Of a DNA stretch of 64,000 nucleotides, positions 35,355 through 45,374 are shown piece after piece. Source of the stretch: an uncultured Parabacteroides sp. (lineage in GTDB: Bacteria > Bacteroidota > Bacteroidia > Bacteroidales > Tannerellaceae); contig NZ_CANTZW010000002.1 of the NCBI RefSeq assembly GCF_947855115.1, forward strand, positions 186,001 through 250,000. Reading direction: 5' to 3'. Under the pieces are notes generated by a model. That model did not search any database. It was not told the DNA's origin and saw only the letters and a list, made by a program, of their open reading frames with translations. How positions within the stretch are numbered: position 1 is the stretch's first letter; each line of letters begins with the position of its first letter. The translations under genes were made by a program, and so were the position numbers.

Positions 35355-37055
35355 TTATTTTAAGAAATCAACTAAGCTTGCGGGAAGATAGAAGGTGTTA
35401 TTTTTATCGACATAAACGACGACAGAATTTAACCGAATCTCATCTTGGCCTTTCTTCCCGGACTTCACGATATTGGAGAACGGGGTGATCGTTAGCTGTT
35501 TTTTCTTATCTTTCTTGTTCTTAACGACCAATGTCGGAGAACCTTTCTCTGTCGTGGCAGGTACGATCTCGCAGGTATAATCCTTGAACACGTCCGTGTG
35601 GCGGGCGAAATTCTTGCTTGTAAGATCTTCCAGGTTATCGTGTGTCAGCCCGAACAAATTGCATAAGTACTCGTTCAACTCGATATTTGTGTTCATACCT
35701 AGAGGCAAGGTTCCTTGCGGATGGTAGGCGGCTAGGAACACCTCCTCGCCCGTGTGTCCTCCGGTCGTGAAACCGAAGCAAGTGCGGGAAGTGATGATCT
35801 GCGCCATCAACCCGGTTAATGAGCCGCTGTACATAGAGGATTTATCTTCTTGTTTGCGTTGGCCTTCCGGTATCGGGCTATTCTTGTAATCTTTGCAATT
35901 GTTCAGCGCGTTCATCTCCTCCGGAGTCAGCTCGAAACCAGCGTAAGTACGGAATACGTCTTGCACTTCAGAGTTAGGGACACTGTTTAACTTGTTGGCA
36001 AAACCTTCGGCGGTCAATTTATACAAGGAGAATTGGTGGAACAATTGATCTTTCGTCAACTTATCGTAACCTTTGCATTCTCTTCTGCCTAAACTAATAC
36101 CGCTATTGCCGTGGTCGGGAACGATGACAACGGCAGTCTCACCGTTATTCCGGGCGAATTCCAAAGCGGCTCCGCAAGCCCGGTCGAACGCCAAGAAATC
36201 AGTAGCCATGCCCACCGGGTCATTACCATGAGCGGCCCAGTCTACCTTACTGCCTTCTACCATCAAGAAGAAGCCATTCGGGTTCTTGGATAATTTGTCG
36301 ATCGCCTTACGAGTCATTTCCTCGATAGAAGGTTGTTCTTCCGGATTACGGTCGATATCGTAAGCCATTTCCTTATCGCCATATAAAGCCCACATCTTCT
36401 GGTTATTATCGGCACGCATACCTTTCAGGTCGTTTTTATATACGTTGTATCCGTTAGCCAATAGATAATCTTCCATATCCTTCGTAAGGATAGAAGCTCC
36501 ACCGCCGATTACGACTTGGATATCATTATGAACCATCTGCGGAGCGATCCAGTCGTATTTTCCGCGGTTGTAGCTATGAGCGGAACAGTCTGCCGGCGTA
36601 GCGTGCGGGAACTCACAAGTGAAAACCAATCCCGTAGCTTTTCCTTTTAATATTTTACCGGCTTCCAATACGGTAGTCAACGGTTGGAAGGCACGGGCCG
36701 GATCAGTTGGGTAGATATCGTTATCGCCGTCATTCTCCGGGTAAGTCGATACATAACCCGTACGGCTCGGCTGTCCGGTCATGTAGCATGATGTGGTAGG
36801 AGCGGAGTCGCCGATAGGGGCGTTAGAGGAATGTGTGCGCACCGTTCCGCACAAATACGGGTCGATGTTCAATTTCGGTTTGCCGGGATCTTGGTACCAT
36901 TGCAACCAACGGGCGATAGAGACCGTCGCCAACGAGGTTCCGTCCGGGATTAAAAGGATTACGTTCTTGACAGGTTTCACGTTTTCCTTTTCCACAGCAT
37001 TGGCCGGCATAATGATGATAGCCAGCAAAAGTAGGAAAGCTAATGTTTTTTTCAT
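35355..37055 (-). CDS. Secreted alkaline phosphatase
   Basis: The 566-residue protein has a signal peptide (about 1-20) and an alkaline phosphatase domain: metal-binding Asp38 in IPDGTS, the nucleophile Ser84 in [15 protein letters not shown] further on, and TGGHTGEEV near the C-terminus with metal-binding His. It releases phosphate from periplasmic monoesters. It is longer than E. coli PhoA (471). It follows the M24 peptidase gene by 44 bases on the same strand. Confidence 0.93.
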   Translation of the reverse strand: MKKTLAFLLLLAIIIMPANAVEKENVKPVKNVILLIPDGTSLATVSIARWLQWYQDPGKPKLNIDPYLCGTVRTHSSNAPIGDSAPTTSCYMTGQPSRTGYVSTYPENDGDNDIYPTDPARAFQPLTTVLEAGKILKGKATGLVFTCEFPHATPADCSAHSYNRGKYDWIAPQMVHNDIQVVIGGGASILTKDMEDYLLANGYNVYKNDLKGMRADNNQKMWALYGDKEMAYDIDRNPEEQPSIEEMTRKAIDKLSKNPNGFFLMVEGSKVDWAAHGNDPVGMATDFLAFDRACGAALEFARNNGETAVVIVPDHGNSGISLGRRECKGYDKLTKDQLFHQFSLYKLTAEGFANKLNSVPNSEVQDVFRTYAGFELTPEEMNALNNCKDYKNSPIPEGQRKQEDKSSMYSGSLTGLMAQIITSRTCFGFTTGGHTGEEVFLAAYHPQGTLPLGMNTNIELNEYLCNLFGLTHDNLEDLTSKNFARHTDVFKDYTCEIVPATTEKGSPTLVVKNKKDKKKQLTITPFSNIVKSGKKGQDEIRLNSVVVYVDKNNTFYLPASLVDFLK

Positions 37056-37099
37056 GTGCTTTAATTTTGTAATGTATAATAAATATCTTCTATTGAATC

Positions 37100-38278
37100 C
37101 TAATTCCCTAATGAGACAATCTCCTCGTTGAATCTCGTCAGCTTCTCTACGCCGGTATCCGTTACAAGGAAGCTATTCTCTATTCCCACGGCCCCGATTC
37201 CCGGAATAACGAATTTAGGCTCCAAGGCAAATACCATATTGGGTAAAAGCTCCTCTTTCGAACGAGGGGTAAGTACGGGTAACTCGTTGATCTGTATACC
37301 AATGCCATGCCCTACGAATTTAGCCTGCTGCTTGGTTCCCATAAAATTTGCCATAAGGCCTTCTTTCTGGGCAATATTCGCCGCTATATTATATAAATCC
37401 GAGCAAGCTACTCCCGGACGGGCGGCGTTCTCTACCTCTTGCTGTATCGTAAGGGCCACTTGATGCGCCCGGTAAGCTTCTTCCGTCAGTTTGCCTACGG
37501 AGAAGACACGGGTCATATCCGTCATGTAAGCCGTATAATTCCCGGCCATATCTACCATGATGGCGGTTCCCTCTTTCAGTAACGTGCCGTTGGCGCCCAA
37601 AGGACACGATGCGTTTATGCCGCCTCCACCCAACGCGAAATCGAAAGGAGACGGGGTCTCTGCATTTTCCCCCGCGAGGATACTGCCCATATAGATATCC
37701 ATATTGGCCCCGAAAGCACGGAAAAGACCGATCGAACCGTTCTTGCGCATGCGTTTCTCTATCTCGTATTGAAATTCCAAGTCTGTCATGCCGAGGTGGA
37801 AACATTCCGGAATCTCGCTATAGGTCGCCTCGTGTTTACGGGCGGAGATACGGAATTGCTCGATTTCCCAAGGGGTTTTTACCCGGCGAAGGAGCCGTGT
37901 GAAAGCGGTGGCGTTGCCTGTTTCTTCCGGTTGGAATACCTTTTGCAAACGGATGTATTCATTATAAGTTAACTCGTCCGCTTCTAGCAAGAGTTTTTTC
38001 GGCATCTTAATCCCTCGTTCCGCGAATAAGGAAGGGATATCCTCGGGCTTGCGGATATATTCCACTTGGTGGCCGGAGAGTCCGTTCGGTCGTTTAATCA
38101 AGAACCAAGGTTCACCGTCTGCCGGCAAATAAAAATAACCATTATAAATTTGTCCTGTCGTATAATAAAGATTTACATCTACGGTAAGCAAGCAGGCATC
38201 CATCCCCATCTTAGTCATGCCTTCTCTCATCCGATCCCATTTCATCTTCAGGTCATTCTTCAATTCTTCTGAAATCAT
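37100..38278 (-). CDS. M24-family aminopeptidase P/Xaa-Pro dipeptidase-like protein
   Basis: The 392-residue protein has an N-terminal creatinase domain (about 10-135) and the pita-bread M24 domain (about 145-385) with metal ligands in MVDMAGNYTAYMTDMTRVF, GHGIG (about 326-330) and ALEPKF. It would remove N-terminal residues preceding proline or split Xaa-Pro dipeptides in the cytoplasm. A TACCTTTG box precedes it. Confidence 0.9.
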   Translation of the reverse strand: MISEELKNDLKMKWDRMREGMTKMGMDACLLTVDVNLYYTTGQIYNGYFYLPADGEPWFLIKRPNGLSGHQVEYIRKPEDIPSLFAERGIKMPKKLLLEADELTYNEYIRLQKVFQPEETGNATAFTRLLRRVKTPWEIEQFRISARKHEATYSEIPECFHLGMTDLEFQYEIEKRMRKNGSIGLFRAFGANMDIYMGSILAGENAETPSPFDFALGGGGINASCPLGANGTLLKEGTAIMVDMAGNYTAYMTDMTRVFSVGKLTEEAYRAHQVALTIQQEVENAARPGVACSDLYNIAANIAQKEGLMANFMGTKQQAKFVGHGIGIQINELPVLTPRSKEELLPNMVFALEPKFVIPGIGAVGIENSFLVTDTGVEKLTRFNEEIVSLGN

Positions 38279-38315
38279 CTTTCTTATATTACTTACTTTT
38301 ATTTTCTCTAGGCAT

Positions 38316-38323
38316 CAAAGGTA
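38316..38323 (-). promoter_or_regulatory. -7 box TACCTTTG for the M24 peptidase gene
   Basis: On the minus strand it matches TAnnTTTG and lies 37 bases before the ATG at 38278. Confidence 0.5.
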
Positions 38324-38451
38324 ACAAGTTTTTACGAGAATTAAGTGAATATGGTATGAATAAAGTATTAGAAAACTTTTACGAAAATAAAACCAGTGAT
38401 TAAGGTTATACAATCCGTAATTTGTCTACACAAGAGAGATCTGTATTTGCC

Positions 38452-38459
38452 TAATTTTG
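38452..38459 (+). promoter_or_regulatory. -7 box TAATTTTG for the aldo/keto reductase gene
   Basis: It matches TAnnTTTG and lies 64 bases before the ATG at 38524. Confidence 0.5.
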
Positions 38460-38523
38460 CGATATCTATTCGAAGGGGGAGGCTTACTTCTCCGATTAAT
38501 AACCATAAACGAAGCGGTACATT

Positions 38524-39366
38524 ATGCGAACAATTAGATTGAATAACGGGGTGGAAATCCCCGCGTTGGGTTTTGGCGTATTTCAAATACCTGACTTAGA
38601 GGAGTGTAAACAGGTGGTATCCGACGCTATCGTCGCCGGTTACCGGCTGATAGATACGGCATCTATCTATAAAAACGAGGAGGCGGTAGGCGAGGCCATC
38701 CGCGAGAGCGGTCTTTTGCGTAGCGATTTATTCATCGCTAGTAAAGTGTGGATTCACGACACGGGCTATGAGAGAACGAAACATGCGTTTGCCGATACTC
38801 TTGAAAAACTGGGTACGGATTATCTTGACCTCTATCTGATCCATATGCCTTTCGGAGACTATTATGGTTCTTGGCGTGCGATGGAAGAACTTTACGAGGC
38901 GGGAAAGATCCGTGCTATCGGTGTATGCAATTTCAACGCAGACCGGCTGATCGATCTTTGTATGAATGTGAAAATTGTTCCAGCCATCAACCAGATAGAG
39001 ACTCATCCCTTCTGCCAGCAAACGCAAATACTGGAAACCCTCAAGGAGTATGACATCCGGATGCAGGCATGGGGACCTTTCGCTGAAGGCAGAAACGGGA
39101 TCTTCGGTAATGAGAGGTTGACCGCTATTGGACGAAAGTATGGTAAGACCGCCGCTCAAGTTATCCTGCGCTGGCACATTCAGCGTGGAGTCATCGCTAT
39201 CCCCAAGTCCGTGCATAAAGAACGCATAGAGGAGAACTTTGCCATTTGGGATTTCTCGCTGACGGAAGAAGACATGACCGCCATCGCTGGAATGGATATG
39301 TGCCGTGGCATGATACTAGACGTGCTTGATCCTAGCGAGATACACCGTGTGTACGCTATACGCTAA
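38524..39366 (+). CDS. Aldo/keto reductase
   Basis: The 280-residue TIM-barrel protein has the AKR catalytic set Asp44, Tyr49 and Lys74 and the His in LIHMPF, with the NADPH-binding IPKSVHKERIEEN near residues 228-240. It reduces aldehydes or ketones with NADPH in the cytoplasm; substrate unknown. Single-gene unit, convergent with the metallo-hydrolase gene five bases away. Confidence 0.93.
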   Translation: MRTIRLNNGVEIPALGFGVFQIPDLEECKQVVSDAIVAGYRLIDTASIYKNEEAVGEAIRESGLLRSDLFIASKVWIHDTGYERTKHAFADTLEKLGTDYLDLYLIHMPFGDYYGSWRAMEELYEAGKIRAIGVCNFNADRLIDLCMNVKIVPAINQIETHPFCQQTQILETLKEYDIRMQAWGPFAEGRNGIFGNERLTAIGRKYGKTAAQVILRWHIQRGVIAIPKSVHKERIEENFAIWDFSLTEEDMTAIAGMDMCRGMILDVLDPSEIHRVYAIR

Positions 39367-39370
39367 AGGA

Positions 39371-40186
39371 TCATTGTCCGGTGTCGATCACCTCTAGATC
39401 ATCGGGAACAAGTACTTTGCCGGAGAAGTTTTGCAGGGCTTCTTCTGCATAGGCTTTTTTGCGGGCTTTTAGATTCTCATCCTCCGTATGATATAATAAC
39501 AGATTCTTGACATTCAGTTTTTTCGCCAGGATGCCGGCTTCCAGCGCCGTACTATGATGTTTCTCGTATGGCCTGAAAATCTCTCTATCTTTATAGAGGC
39601 AGAAGGCCTCGCACAGCAGCCAGTCGGCATTTTCCACATACGGGCGGTTTTCCTCATTATAGGGCTCATCTCCAAGGCAAACCAAGATTTTGTTGTCGGG
39701 CAACCTCATGCGGAAGCCGAACTGTTTCTCCTTGGTCGATAATATATCGAAACATTTAAGCTCCATGTCTCCCACGCAAAAGCTGTCTTCATTCCTTACC
39801 TCATGGAAAAGGACCGATGTTCCGAGGAATCTCAGGTCCTTTTCCGGCAAAGTCATACGGCATATCCCATCCAAGACCTTTAAGGCTTTCTCATGGCTAT
39901 ACACCTTAAATGCCCCGTCGTATTTTCCGCTCTTCATTCGGTGTATAACCATCCTTACTATCCAGACCGCTCCCAAGATATGGTCTGTATGCGCATGGGT
40001 TACAAACATATCATGTATGTCGGTCAACGCTACCCGGGCTTTCTCCAATTGCGTCAATATGCCATTGCCTCCTCCTGCGTCGACCAATAGCATCGTTTCG
40101 GGAGACTTTATAATGAAGCAAGTGTTATAGCATTTTGTAACAATAGCGTTTCCCGTGCCTAGCATGATTATTTGGGTGTTATTCAT
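39371..40186 (-). CDS. Metallo-beta-lactamase-fold hydrolase, RNase Z-like
   Basis: The 271-residue protein has HAHTDH at 64-69, a later GDEPYNE and HHSTALEAG (about 210-218), and LLYHTED near the C-terminus, the arrangement of RNase Z/arylsulfatase-like metallo-hydrolases. Its N-terminus (LGTGNAIVTKCYNTCFII) is typical of this branch. The start overlaps the upstream YhcH-family gene by eight bases. Substrate unknown. Confidence 0.85.
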   Translation of the reverse strand: MNNTQIIMLGTGNAIVTKCYNTCFIIKSPETMLLVDAGGGNGILTQLEKARVALTDIHDMFVTHAHTDHILGAVWIVRMVIHRMKSGKYDGAFKVYSHEKALKVLDGICRMTLPEKDLRFLGTSVLFHEVRNEDSFCVGDMELKCFDILSTKEKQFGFRMRLPDNKILVCLGDEPYNEENRPYVENADWLLCEAFCLYKDREIFRPYEKHHSTALEAGILAKKLNVKNLLLYHTEDENLKARKKAYAEEALQNFSGKVLVPDDLEVIDTGQ

Positions 40187-40655
40187 GGCAGCCCCCGTGT
40201 TGATCGTATTGAGCCGGAATCTTGATAACTACCTTTCGGATATTGCCTTGGCCGATACCCGGGGCGTGTCCGTCTTCCGGGAAATAAATGGCGAATTGCC
40301 CGGGGTAGATTTTCGTATAGGCGGTAGGTTTGTCTATATAGAAGGTGATATCTTGTTCCTCGTTGTATGGGACGGATTCCTCAAGCAACTGATCCCCCGG
40401 TTTCCATCCGATTTTCTCTACACCCAATAAGGGGAATTGGATATCGATGAATTTTCTATGAGTCTCGATGGCCGCTTCCGATTTCTCCTTTCCGAAGATA
40501 CTGGCGATGCTAACCGTGAACCCCGCCTCCGCTATCTCGTATTTACCATCTTCCATCTTTGAAAAATCAGTAGACTTAACATAGTTAAAAGCCTGTTTGA
40601 ACAACGGATGGATGCATTCAATCCGTTTAGAGTTTTCAAGTGAGTCTAAAATCAT
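40179..40655 (-). CDS. YhcH/YjgK/YiaL family protein (DUF386)
   Basis: The 158-residue cupin-like protein resembles EbgC and YhcH: EVAE-like early part, the HRKFIDIQFPL segment (about 86-96) and the terminal FPEDGHAPGIG with conserved His/Asp and KVVIKI. Relatives act on anomers of sugars such as sialic acid derivatives. It overlaps the metallo-hydrolase gene by eight bases, so the two are co-translated. Confidence 0.9.
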   Translation of the reverse strand: MILDSLENSKRIECIHPLFKQAFNYVKSTDFSKMEDGKYEIAEAGFTVSIASIFGKEKSEAAIETHRKFIDIQFPLLGVEKIGWKPGDQLLEESVPYNEEQDITFYIDKPTAYTKIYPGQFAIYFPEDGHAPGIGQGNIRKVVIKIPAQYDQHGGCHE

Positions 40656-40824
40656 ATTGTTACTAAGTTTTAGTGATCGGTTTGAAATTTGTTACAAATA
40701 TCAGCTATTTTCATGTTAAATAATAGTCATATTCCTCAAATAAATCTATTAATTTTCTATGTTCCTTAATGTACGTAAAAGCTGTTTTGCAAAGTTTGCA
40801 ATCTTGTTGCAATCATATTTATCG

Positions 40825-40832
40825 TATCTTTG
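40825..40832 (+). promoter_or_regulatory. -7 box TATCTTTG for the copper ATPase gene
   Basis: It matches TAnnTTTG and lies 38 bases before the ATG at 40871. Because it lies inside the extended frame that begins at 40769, it supports the later start. Confidence 0.55.
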
Positions 40833-40870
40833 TTATTAATTTATATATAACTAAACAGGTGATACGATCT

Positions 40871-43084
40871 ATGAAAGATTTGGAGACAATTATATTGCCG
40901 GTTCTCGAGATGAGTTGTGCCGTATGTGCCAATAACGTGGAGAATACGGTGAAGGGGCTTCCCGGCGTGGAAGAGGCATCGGTGAATTTCGCGGCGAATA
41001 CGCTTTCCGTCAAATATCATCCATCCTTGATCACCCCTCAGAAAATGAAGGAGGCTGTGCAGGCGGCCGGATACGATTTGGTCGTGGAGGCAGAGGATCC
41101 GACGGCGGTACAGGAGGAGATGGCACGGGAGCATTACCGGAAGCTACGCCGGAATACGATCGGGGCGTGGGCGCTTTCCGTTCCGCTGGCCCTGCTGGGA
41201 ATGGTGTTTATGGATACGCCCGGCGGCAACTGGGTCATGATGGCGCTAGCCTTGATGATCATGATCGGGTTCGGGCGGTCGTTCTACGTGAACGGCCTGC
41301 GCCATGCCTGGCACGGTAGCGCCAATATGGATACCTTGGTGGCGTTGAGTACCTCGATCGCTTTCTTGTTCAGCTTCTTCAATACCGTATATCCGCGGTT
41401 TTGGTGGGAGAGAGGACTGGAGCCGCATGTCTATTATGAGGCGTCCGGCGTGATTATAGCGTTTGTCTTGCTAGGCAAGTTGCTGGAGGAACGGGCGAAG
41501 AACAGCACCTCTTCCGCTATCAAGAGCTTGATGGGATTGCAGCCTAAAACCGCCCGTCGCGTGCAAGACGGGCAGGAGGAAGAGGTCTCTATCTCGTTAT
41601 TGCGGGTGGGAGACTTGGTCAGTGTCCGTCCCGGCGAGAAGATCCCGGTAGACGGCACGGTGTCTCAGGGTTCCTCTTCCGTGGATGAGAGCATGTTAAG
41701 CGGCGAGCCGATTCCTGTCGTGAAATCACGAGGCGACCGGGTCTTGGCCGGGACGATCAATCAAAAGGGTGCGTTCCTAATGGAGGCGACCGGGGTGGGG
41801 AGCGCTACCGTATTATCGCAAATCGTGCAAATGGTACAAGCCGCCCAAGGAAGTAAGGCGCCCGTGCAGCGTATCGTTGATAAAATAAGTGGTATATTTG
41901 TACCGATCGTTGTCGGGTTGGCGATACTTACTTTTATCGTCTGGCTGGCAGTAGGAGGAAGCGGGTACTTCTCGTACGCTCTCTTATCGGCGGTATCGGT
42001 ATTGGTGATTGCGTGCCCTTGCGCGCTGGGACTCGCTACGCCGACCGCCTTGATGGTCGGGATGGGTAAGGGAGCCGAGCGTCATATCTTGATCAAAGAC
42101 GCTTTTGCCTTGGAAAACCTTTGTAAGGTGGATACCGTCGTGCTGGATAAGACTGGGACCTTGACCGAGGGCGTACCCGAGGTGACAGACTCTTTCTGGA
42201 TATCGGAGGCTAGCCGGGATATGCTGGATATCCTTTATACCGCCGAGATGAAGTCCGAGCATCCCTTGGCATCCGCTATCCTCTCATGGCTGAAAGGGAC
42301 GGAGGCTGCCGAGATCGAGGCCGATAACTTCGAGAGCGTGACCGGACGCGGTATCCGCATGCAGGTGCGTGGCGTGACGTATTGGGTGGGAAGCAAAGGC
42401 TTCCTCGAGACCTTCAAGGCGATGGTTCCACCCGAGGCAGGCCGGGAAATCGTCCGCTGGGAAGAGGATGGCAAGAGTATCGTTTATTACGGCCGGGAAT
42501 CGGGGTTGCTTGCGGTGATGGCTATTTCGGATCGGTTGAAACCCACGTCGGGAGAGGCGGTAGAGGCCTTGAAGGAAATGGGTATCGAGGTCCATTTATT
42601 GACCGGCGATGGGAAACGGACCGCCGAGACGGTGGCGGCTATGCTGGATATCCGTCATTATAAAGCGGATGTCTTGCCGAACGACAAGGAGGAGTATATT
42701 TGTTCCTTGCAAGCCGCCGGAAAGAAAGTGGCTATGGTTGGAGACGGCATCAACGACTCGCAGGCCTTGGCCCGTGCGGACGTGAGTATAGCGATGGGGA
42801 AGGGCACGGATATCGCCATGGATGTGGCGATGGTCACGTTGATTACCTCGGATTTGATGTTATTGCCGGATGCGATCCGCTTGTCGAGACGAACGGTTCG
42901 CTCGATCCATCAGAATTTGTTCTGGGCATTTATCTATAACTTGATCGGAATCCCATTGGCGGCGGGTATCTTGTTTCCGGTGAACGGCTTGTTGCTGAAT
43001 CCGATGTTGGCGAGCGCCGCGATGGCTTTCAGTTCCGTGTCGGTGGTATTAAACAGCTTACGGTTGAAATGGAGTAAACTTTAA
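40871..43084 (+). CDS. copA: Copper-exporting P1B-type ATPase
   Basis: From the preferred start the protein is 737 residues. It has one N-terminal heavy-metal domain with Cys16/Cys19 (MSCAVC), transmembrane segments, the actuator TGES-equivalent SGEP (277-280), the transport-site CPC at 382-384, the phosphorylated Asp426 in DKTGT, SEHP in the nucleotide domain and GDGINDS near the end. The CPC plus two terminal segments fits Cu(I) export. It precedes a small metallochaperone by 15 bases. Confidence 0.94.
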   Translation: MKDLETIILPVLEMSCAVCANNVENTVKGLPGVEEASVNFAANTLSVKYHPSLITPQKMKEAVQAAGYDLVVEAEDPTAVQEEMAREHYRKLRRNTIGAWALSVPLALLGMVFMDTPGGNWVMMALALMIMIGFGRSFYVNGLRHAWHGSANMDTLVALSTSIAFLFSFFNTVYPRFWWERGLEPHVYYEASGVIIAFVLLGKLLEERAKNSTSSAIKSLMGLQPKTARRVQDGQEEEVSISLLRVGDLVSVRPGEKIPVDGTVSQGSSSVDESMLSGEPIPVVKSRGDRVLAGTINQKGAFLMEATGVGSATVLSQIVQMVQAAQGSKAPVQRIVDKISGIFVPIVVGLAILTFIVWLAVGGSGYFSYALLSAVSVLVIACPCALGLATPTALMVGMGKGAERHILIKDAFALENLCKVDTVVLDKTGTLTEGVPEVTDSFWISEASRDMLDILYTAEMKSEHPLASAILSWLKGTEAAEIEADNFESVTGRGIRMQVRGVTYWVGSKGFLETFKAMVPPEAGREIVRWEEDGKSIVYYGRESGLLAVMAISDRLKPTSGEAVEALKEMGIEVHLLTGDGKRTAETVAAMLDIRHYKADVLPNDKEEYICSLQAAGKKVAMVGDGINDSQALARADVSIAMGKGTDIAMDVAMVTLITSDLMLLPDAIRLSRRTVRSIHQNLFWAFIYNLIGIPLAAGILFPVNGLLLNPMLASAAMAFSSVSVVLNSLRLKWSKL

Positions 43085-43099
43085 ATAATAAATAGAGAT

Positions 43100-43306
43100 A
43101 TGGCAACATTAAGATTTAAGACAAACGCTAAATGCGGTGGATGTGTAGCGGCTATCGGCGCTAAGTTGAATAAATTGGTAAATGAGGACGCATGGTCGAT
43201 CGACTTGAAATCCCCGGATAAAACATTGACTATAACGACCGATCTTCCGGCGGAGACCATTCTTTCCGCTGTATCGGAGGCCGGTTTCAAGGCTAGCGCC
43301 TTATAG
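43100..43306 (+). CDS. Small heavy-metal-associated (HMA) domain protein, copper chaperone-like
   Basis: This 68-residue ferredoxin-like fold protein has the metal-binding CGGC at 12-15 in a variant of the usual GMTCxxC loop. It would hand Cu(I) to the ATPase encoded 15 bases upstream. Cytoplasmic. Confidence 0.9.
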   Translation: MATLRFKTNAKCGGCVAAIGAKLNKLVNEDAWSIDLKSPDKTLTITTDLPAETILSAVSEAGFKASAL

Positions 43307-43323
43307 TCGTAGCGATCGGACGG

Positions 43324-43974
43324 ATGAGAAGACAAAGACAGACTCATGGCGAGGAAGTGGCGAATGTGCTTACGCATGGCGCGGGCATGTTGTTCGGCTT
43401 GACGGCGATTATCGTCTTGATGATCGCCGGGCTCCGTACGGGTGATCCGTGGGTGACCGGTAGTTTCGCCGTTTATGCGTTGTGTATGACTTCCTCGTAT
43501 GTGACGTCTACCTTTTATCACGCCGCTTCCGATCCCAAGCGGAAATGCCGTTTGCGCCGTTTGGATCATAGCGCCATTTACTTGCATATCGCGGGTACTT
43601 ATACGCCATTCACCTTGGTGGCTCTTCGCGACGAGGGTTTCTGGGGCTGGGGATTATTTATTACGATCTGGCTGGCCGCGGTTATCGGCGTATGGTTTAG
43701 TTTCCGTCGGATGAGGAAGAAGGACAACCTGAAAACGGTTTGTTACCTGCTGATGAGCTGGGTGGTGATTATCGCTTTCAAGCCTTTGGTCGATGTCTTC
43801 CAGCGTACGGATTCGATGCCTGTTTTGTATTGGTTGATAGGAGGAGGCTTGTTCTATTCCCTAGGAACGATTTTCTTCTTTCTGGATAAATATAAATACA
43901 TGCATTCCGCGTGGCATTTATTCGTCCTCGGGGGCACGGTTTGCCATTTTATAGCGATCTATAATTTGGCGTAA
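43324..43974 (+). CDS. Hemolysin III/PAQR-family membrane protein
   Basis: The 216-residue protein has about seven hydrophobic segments and the family metal-site motifs: early HGAG, the STFYHAAS segment, LDHSAIYLHIAGTYTPF and the terminal SAWHLFVLGGTVCHF. Relatives are zinc-dependent membrane hydrolase-like proteins of uncertain role. It follows the chaperone gene by 17 bases and ends at a strong terminator, so it is the last gene of the copper unit. Confidence 0.92.
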   Translation: MRRQRQTHGEEVANVLTHGAGMLFGLTAIIVLMIAGLRTGDPWVTGSFAVYALCMTSSYVTSTFYHAASDPKRKCRLRRLDHSAIYLHIAGTYTPFTLVALRDEGFWGWGLFITIWLAAVIGVWFSFRRMRKKDNLKTVCYLLMSWVVIIAFKPLVDVFQRTDSMPVLYWLIGGGLFYSLGTIFFFLDKYKYMHSAWHLFVLGGTVCHFIAIYNLA

Positions 43975-43975
43975 G

Positions 43976-44027
43976 AAGAAACAAAGAACCGGAACCGCTA
44001 AATGCGGTTCCGGTCTCTTTGTTTCTT
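43976..44027. terminator. Strong bidirectional terminator
   Basis: Arms AAGAAACAAAGA plus ACCGGAACCGC (43976-43998) and the complementary 44004-44027 form a 23-pair stem with one bulged base and a TAAAT loop; the A-rich and T-rich flanks give a T tail on both strands, between convergent genes. Confidence 0.92.
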
Positions 44028-44053
44028 GTTCTTCCGGATATTGTCTCTTGTAT

Positions 44054-45373
44054 TTATAATCCGCTAAAATCAACCCCGTGGAAAAGCAAGGAAGGGATTC
44101 GCCAACTGGAGGATAGGCGGGGATCGTTTCCTACTTCCGCTAGGTTACTCCATAGGGAGAGCATATTACCCGTGGCGTTCATCTCGGAGATCGGTTGGGA
44201 TAGCTTGCCTCTCTCGATCAAGAAACCTTCCACGCCATACGAGAAATCGCCGGTCGTGCTATTACAGTTTCCACCGTTGAAGCCGGTCACCAATATACCT
44301 TTGTCGATAGAGGCGATCAATCCGTCCAGATCCTTATCGCCATTCCGCATGGCAAGAATCGAAGGAGAGCCGATCGTTTGCTTCACGCCCATCTTGTTAG
44401 CGGAATACGTATCGATATAATACGTCTTCAATATACCCTGCTCGAATACCGGAAGACGTTTCGTGGCGACACCCTCGCTATCAAAATAACGTGCGCCGGA
44501 AGCCTTTACCAGATGAGGCTCGTCTATCAAGGTCATCTTGTCGCTCGCTACCTTTTGGCCGATCTTATCCAGCAAGAAAGAGTTCTTCTGCTGGATGGAG
44601 GAACCGTAGATGGCCCCGATTACCGGAGAAAGCAGGCGGCTGGAATTCATGTTGTCTACGATCATGGTATATTTGCCGGACGCCACTTTCCGCTGTCCCA
44701 GTTTACGAAGCACCCGTTCCAACGCTTTCGTGCCGATACCGGTCTTCACCAGCTCATCGTAATACAAGGAAGAGTCGTACCAATAAGACTCAGGACGGGC
44801 GTCACCTTCCCCACGGATACTGACACTTCCCACCAAGCCGTAAGAAGAGCCCGAAGCCTCGCCTTCGAAACCGTTGCTGGCTATCATATACTTGAAATCC
44901 TTCTCGTCGCTGTAGGAAGCGTTGGCAGAGATGATCCGCTCGTCCTTACCCATGATCTCCTCGCAGACGCTCATGGCCAGCGCCACCTTATCGTCCGGTT
45001 GCACGGAATCGAAGTTGGGGTCGATCAGTCGCAAGTCGGCCGCCCCGCCTTTATAATACAAGGAAGCGTCCGGCAGCGTGCGGGCCTTGTCTTCGGCGAG
45101 GAAACGGGTAGCGGCGATACCATCCTTGATGAATTTCTCCAGCTCTTTCTTATCCAAGCGATTGGTAGAGTAGGAACCGTAACGGCCGTCCACGAACAAA
45201 TGGATCACCATGCTATTCTCGGATGCCTGTTGCAGACGGTCTATTTTCATATCCCGTATCTCAAATGAACTGCTGGAACCATTGTAAAGCGTGACACGCG
45301 AAGACTGGCAACCATTCTTCAGGGCATATTCCATGGCCCACCCGGCCAATTTCTTATTGTCGTCTGTTATCAT
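44054..45373 (-). CDS. tldE: TldE/PmbA-like protein
   Basis: The 439-residue protein belongs to the TldD/PmbA peptidase family and, like TldE, lacks an HExxxH motif; the C-terminal half has NGDKDLDGLIASIDKG and VTGFNGGNCNSTTGDFSYGVEGFLIERG-type sequence, both characteristic. It would form the non-metal half of a TldD-TldE protease that degrades unfolded or modified peptides. No signal peptide is visible. It is one base downstream of the tldD gene. Confidence 0.92.
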   Translation of the reverse strand: MITDDNKKLAGWAMEYALKNGCQSSRVTLYNGSSSSFEIRDMKIDRLQQASENSMVIHLFVDGRYGSYSTNRLDKKELEKFIKDGIAATRFLAEDKARTLPDASLYYKGGAADLRLIDPNFDSVQPDDKVALAMSVCEEIMGKDERIISANASYSDEKDFKYMIASNGFEGEASGSSYGLVGSVSIRGEGDARPESYWYDSSLYYDELVKTGIGTKALERVLRKLGQRKVASGKYTMIVDNMNSSRLLSPVIGAIYGSSIQQKNSFLLDKIGQKVASDKMTLIDEPHLVKASGARYFDSEGVATKRLPVFEQGILKTYYIDTYSANKMGVKQTIGSPSILAMRNGDKDLDGLIASIDKGILVTGFNGGNCNSTTGDFSYGVEGFLIERGKLSQPISEMNATGNMLSLWSNLAEVGNDPRLSSSWRIPSLLFHGVDFSGL

Positions 45374-45374
45374 A

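Noticed and set aside
44378..45268. 296-codon plus-strand frame opposite tldE
   Set aside because: Shadow of the tldE gene; the minus-strand product has clear family signatures.
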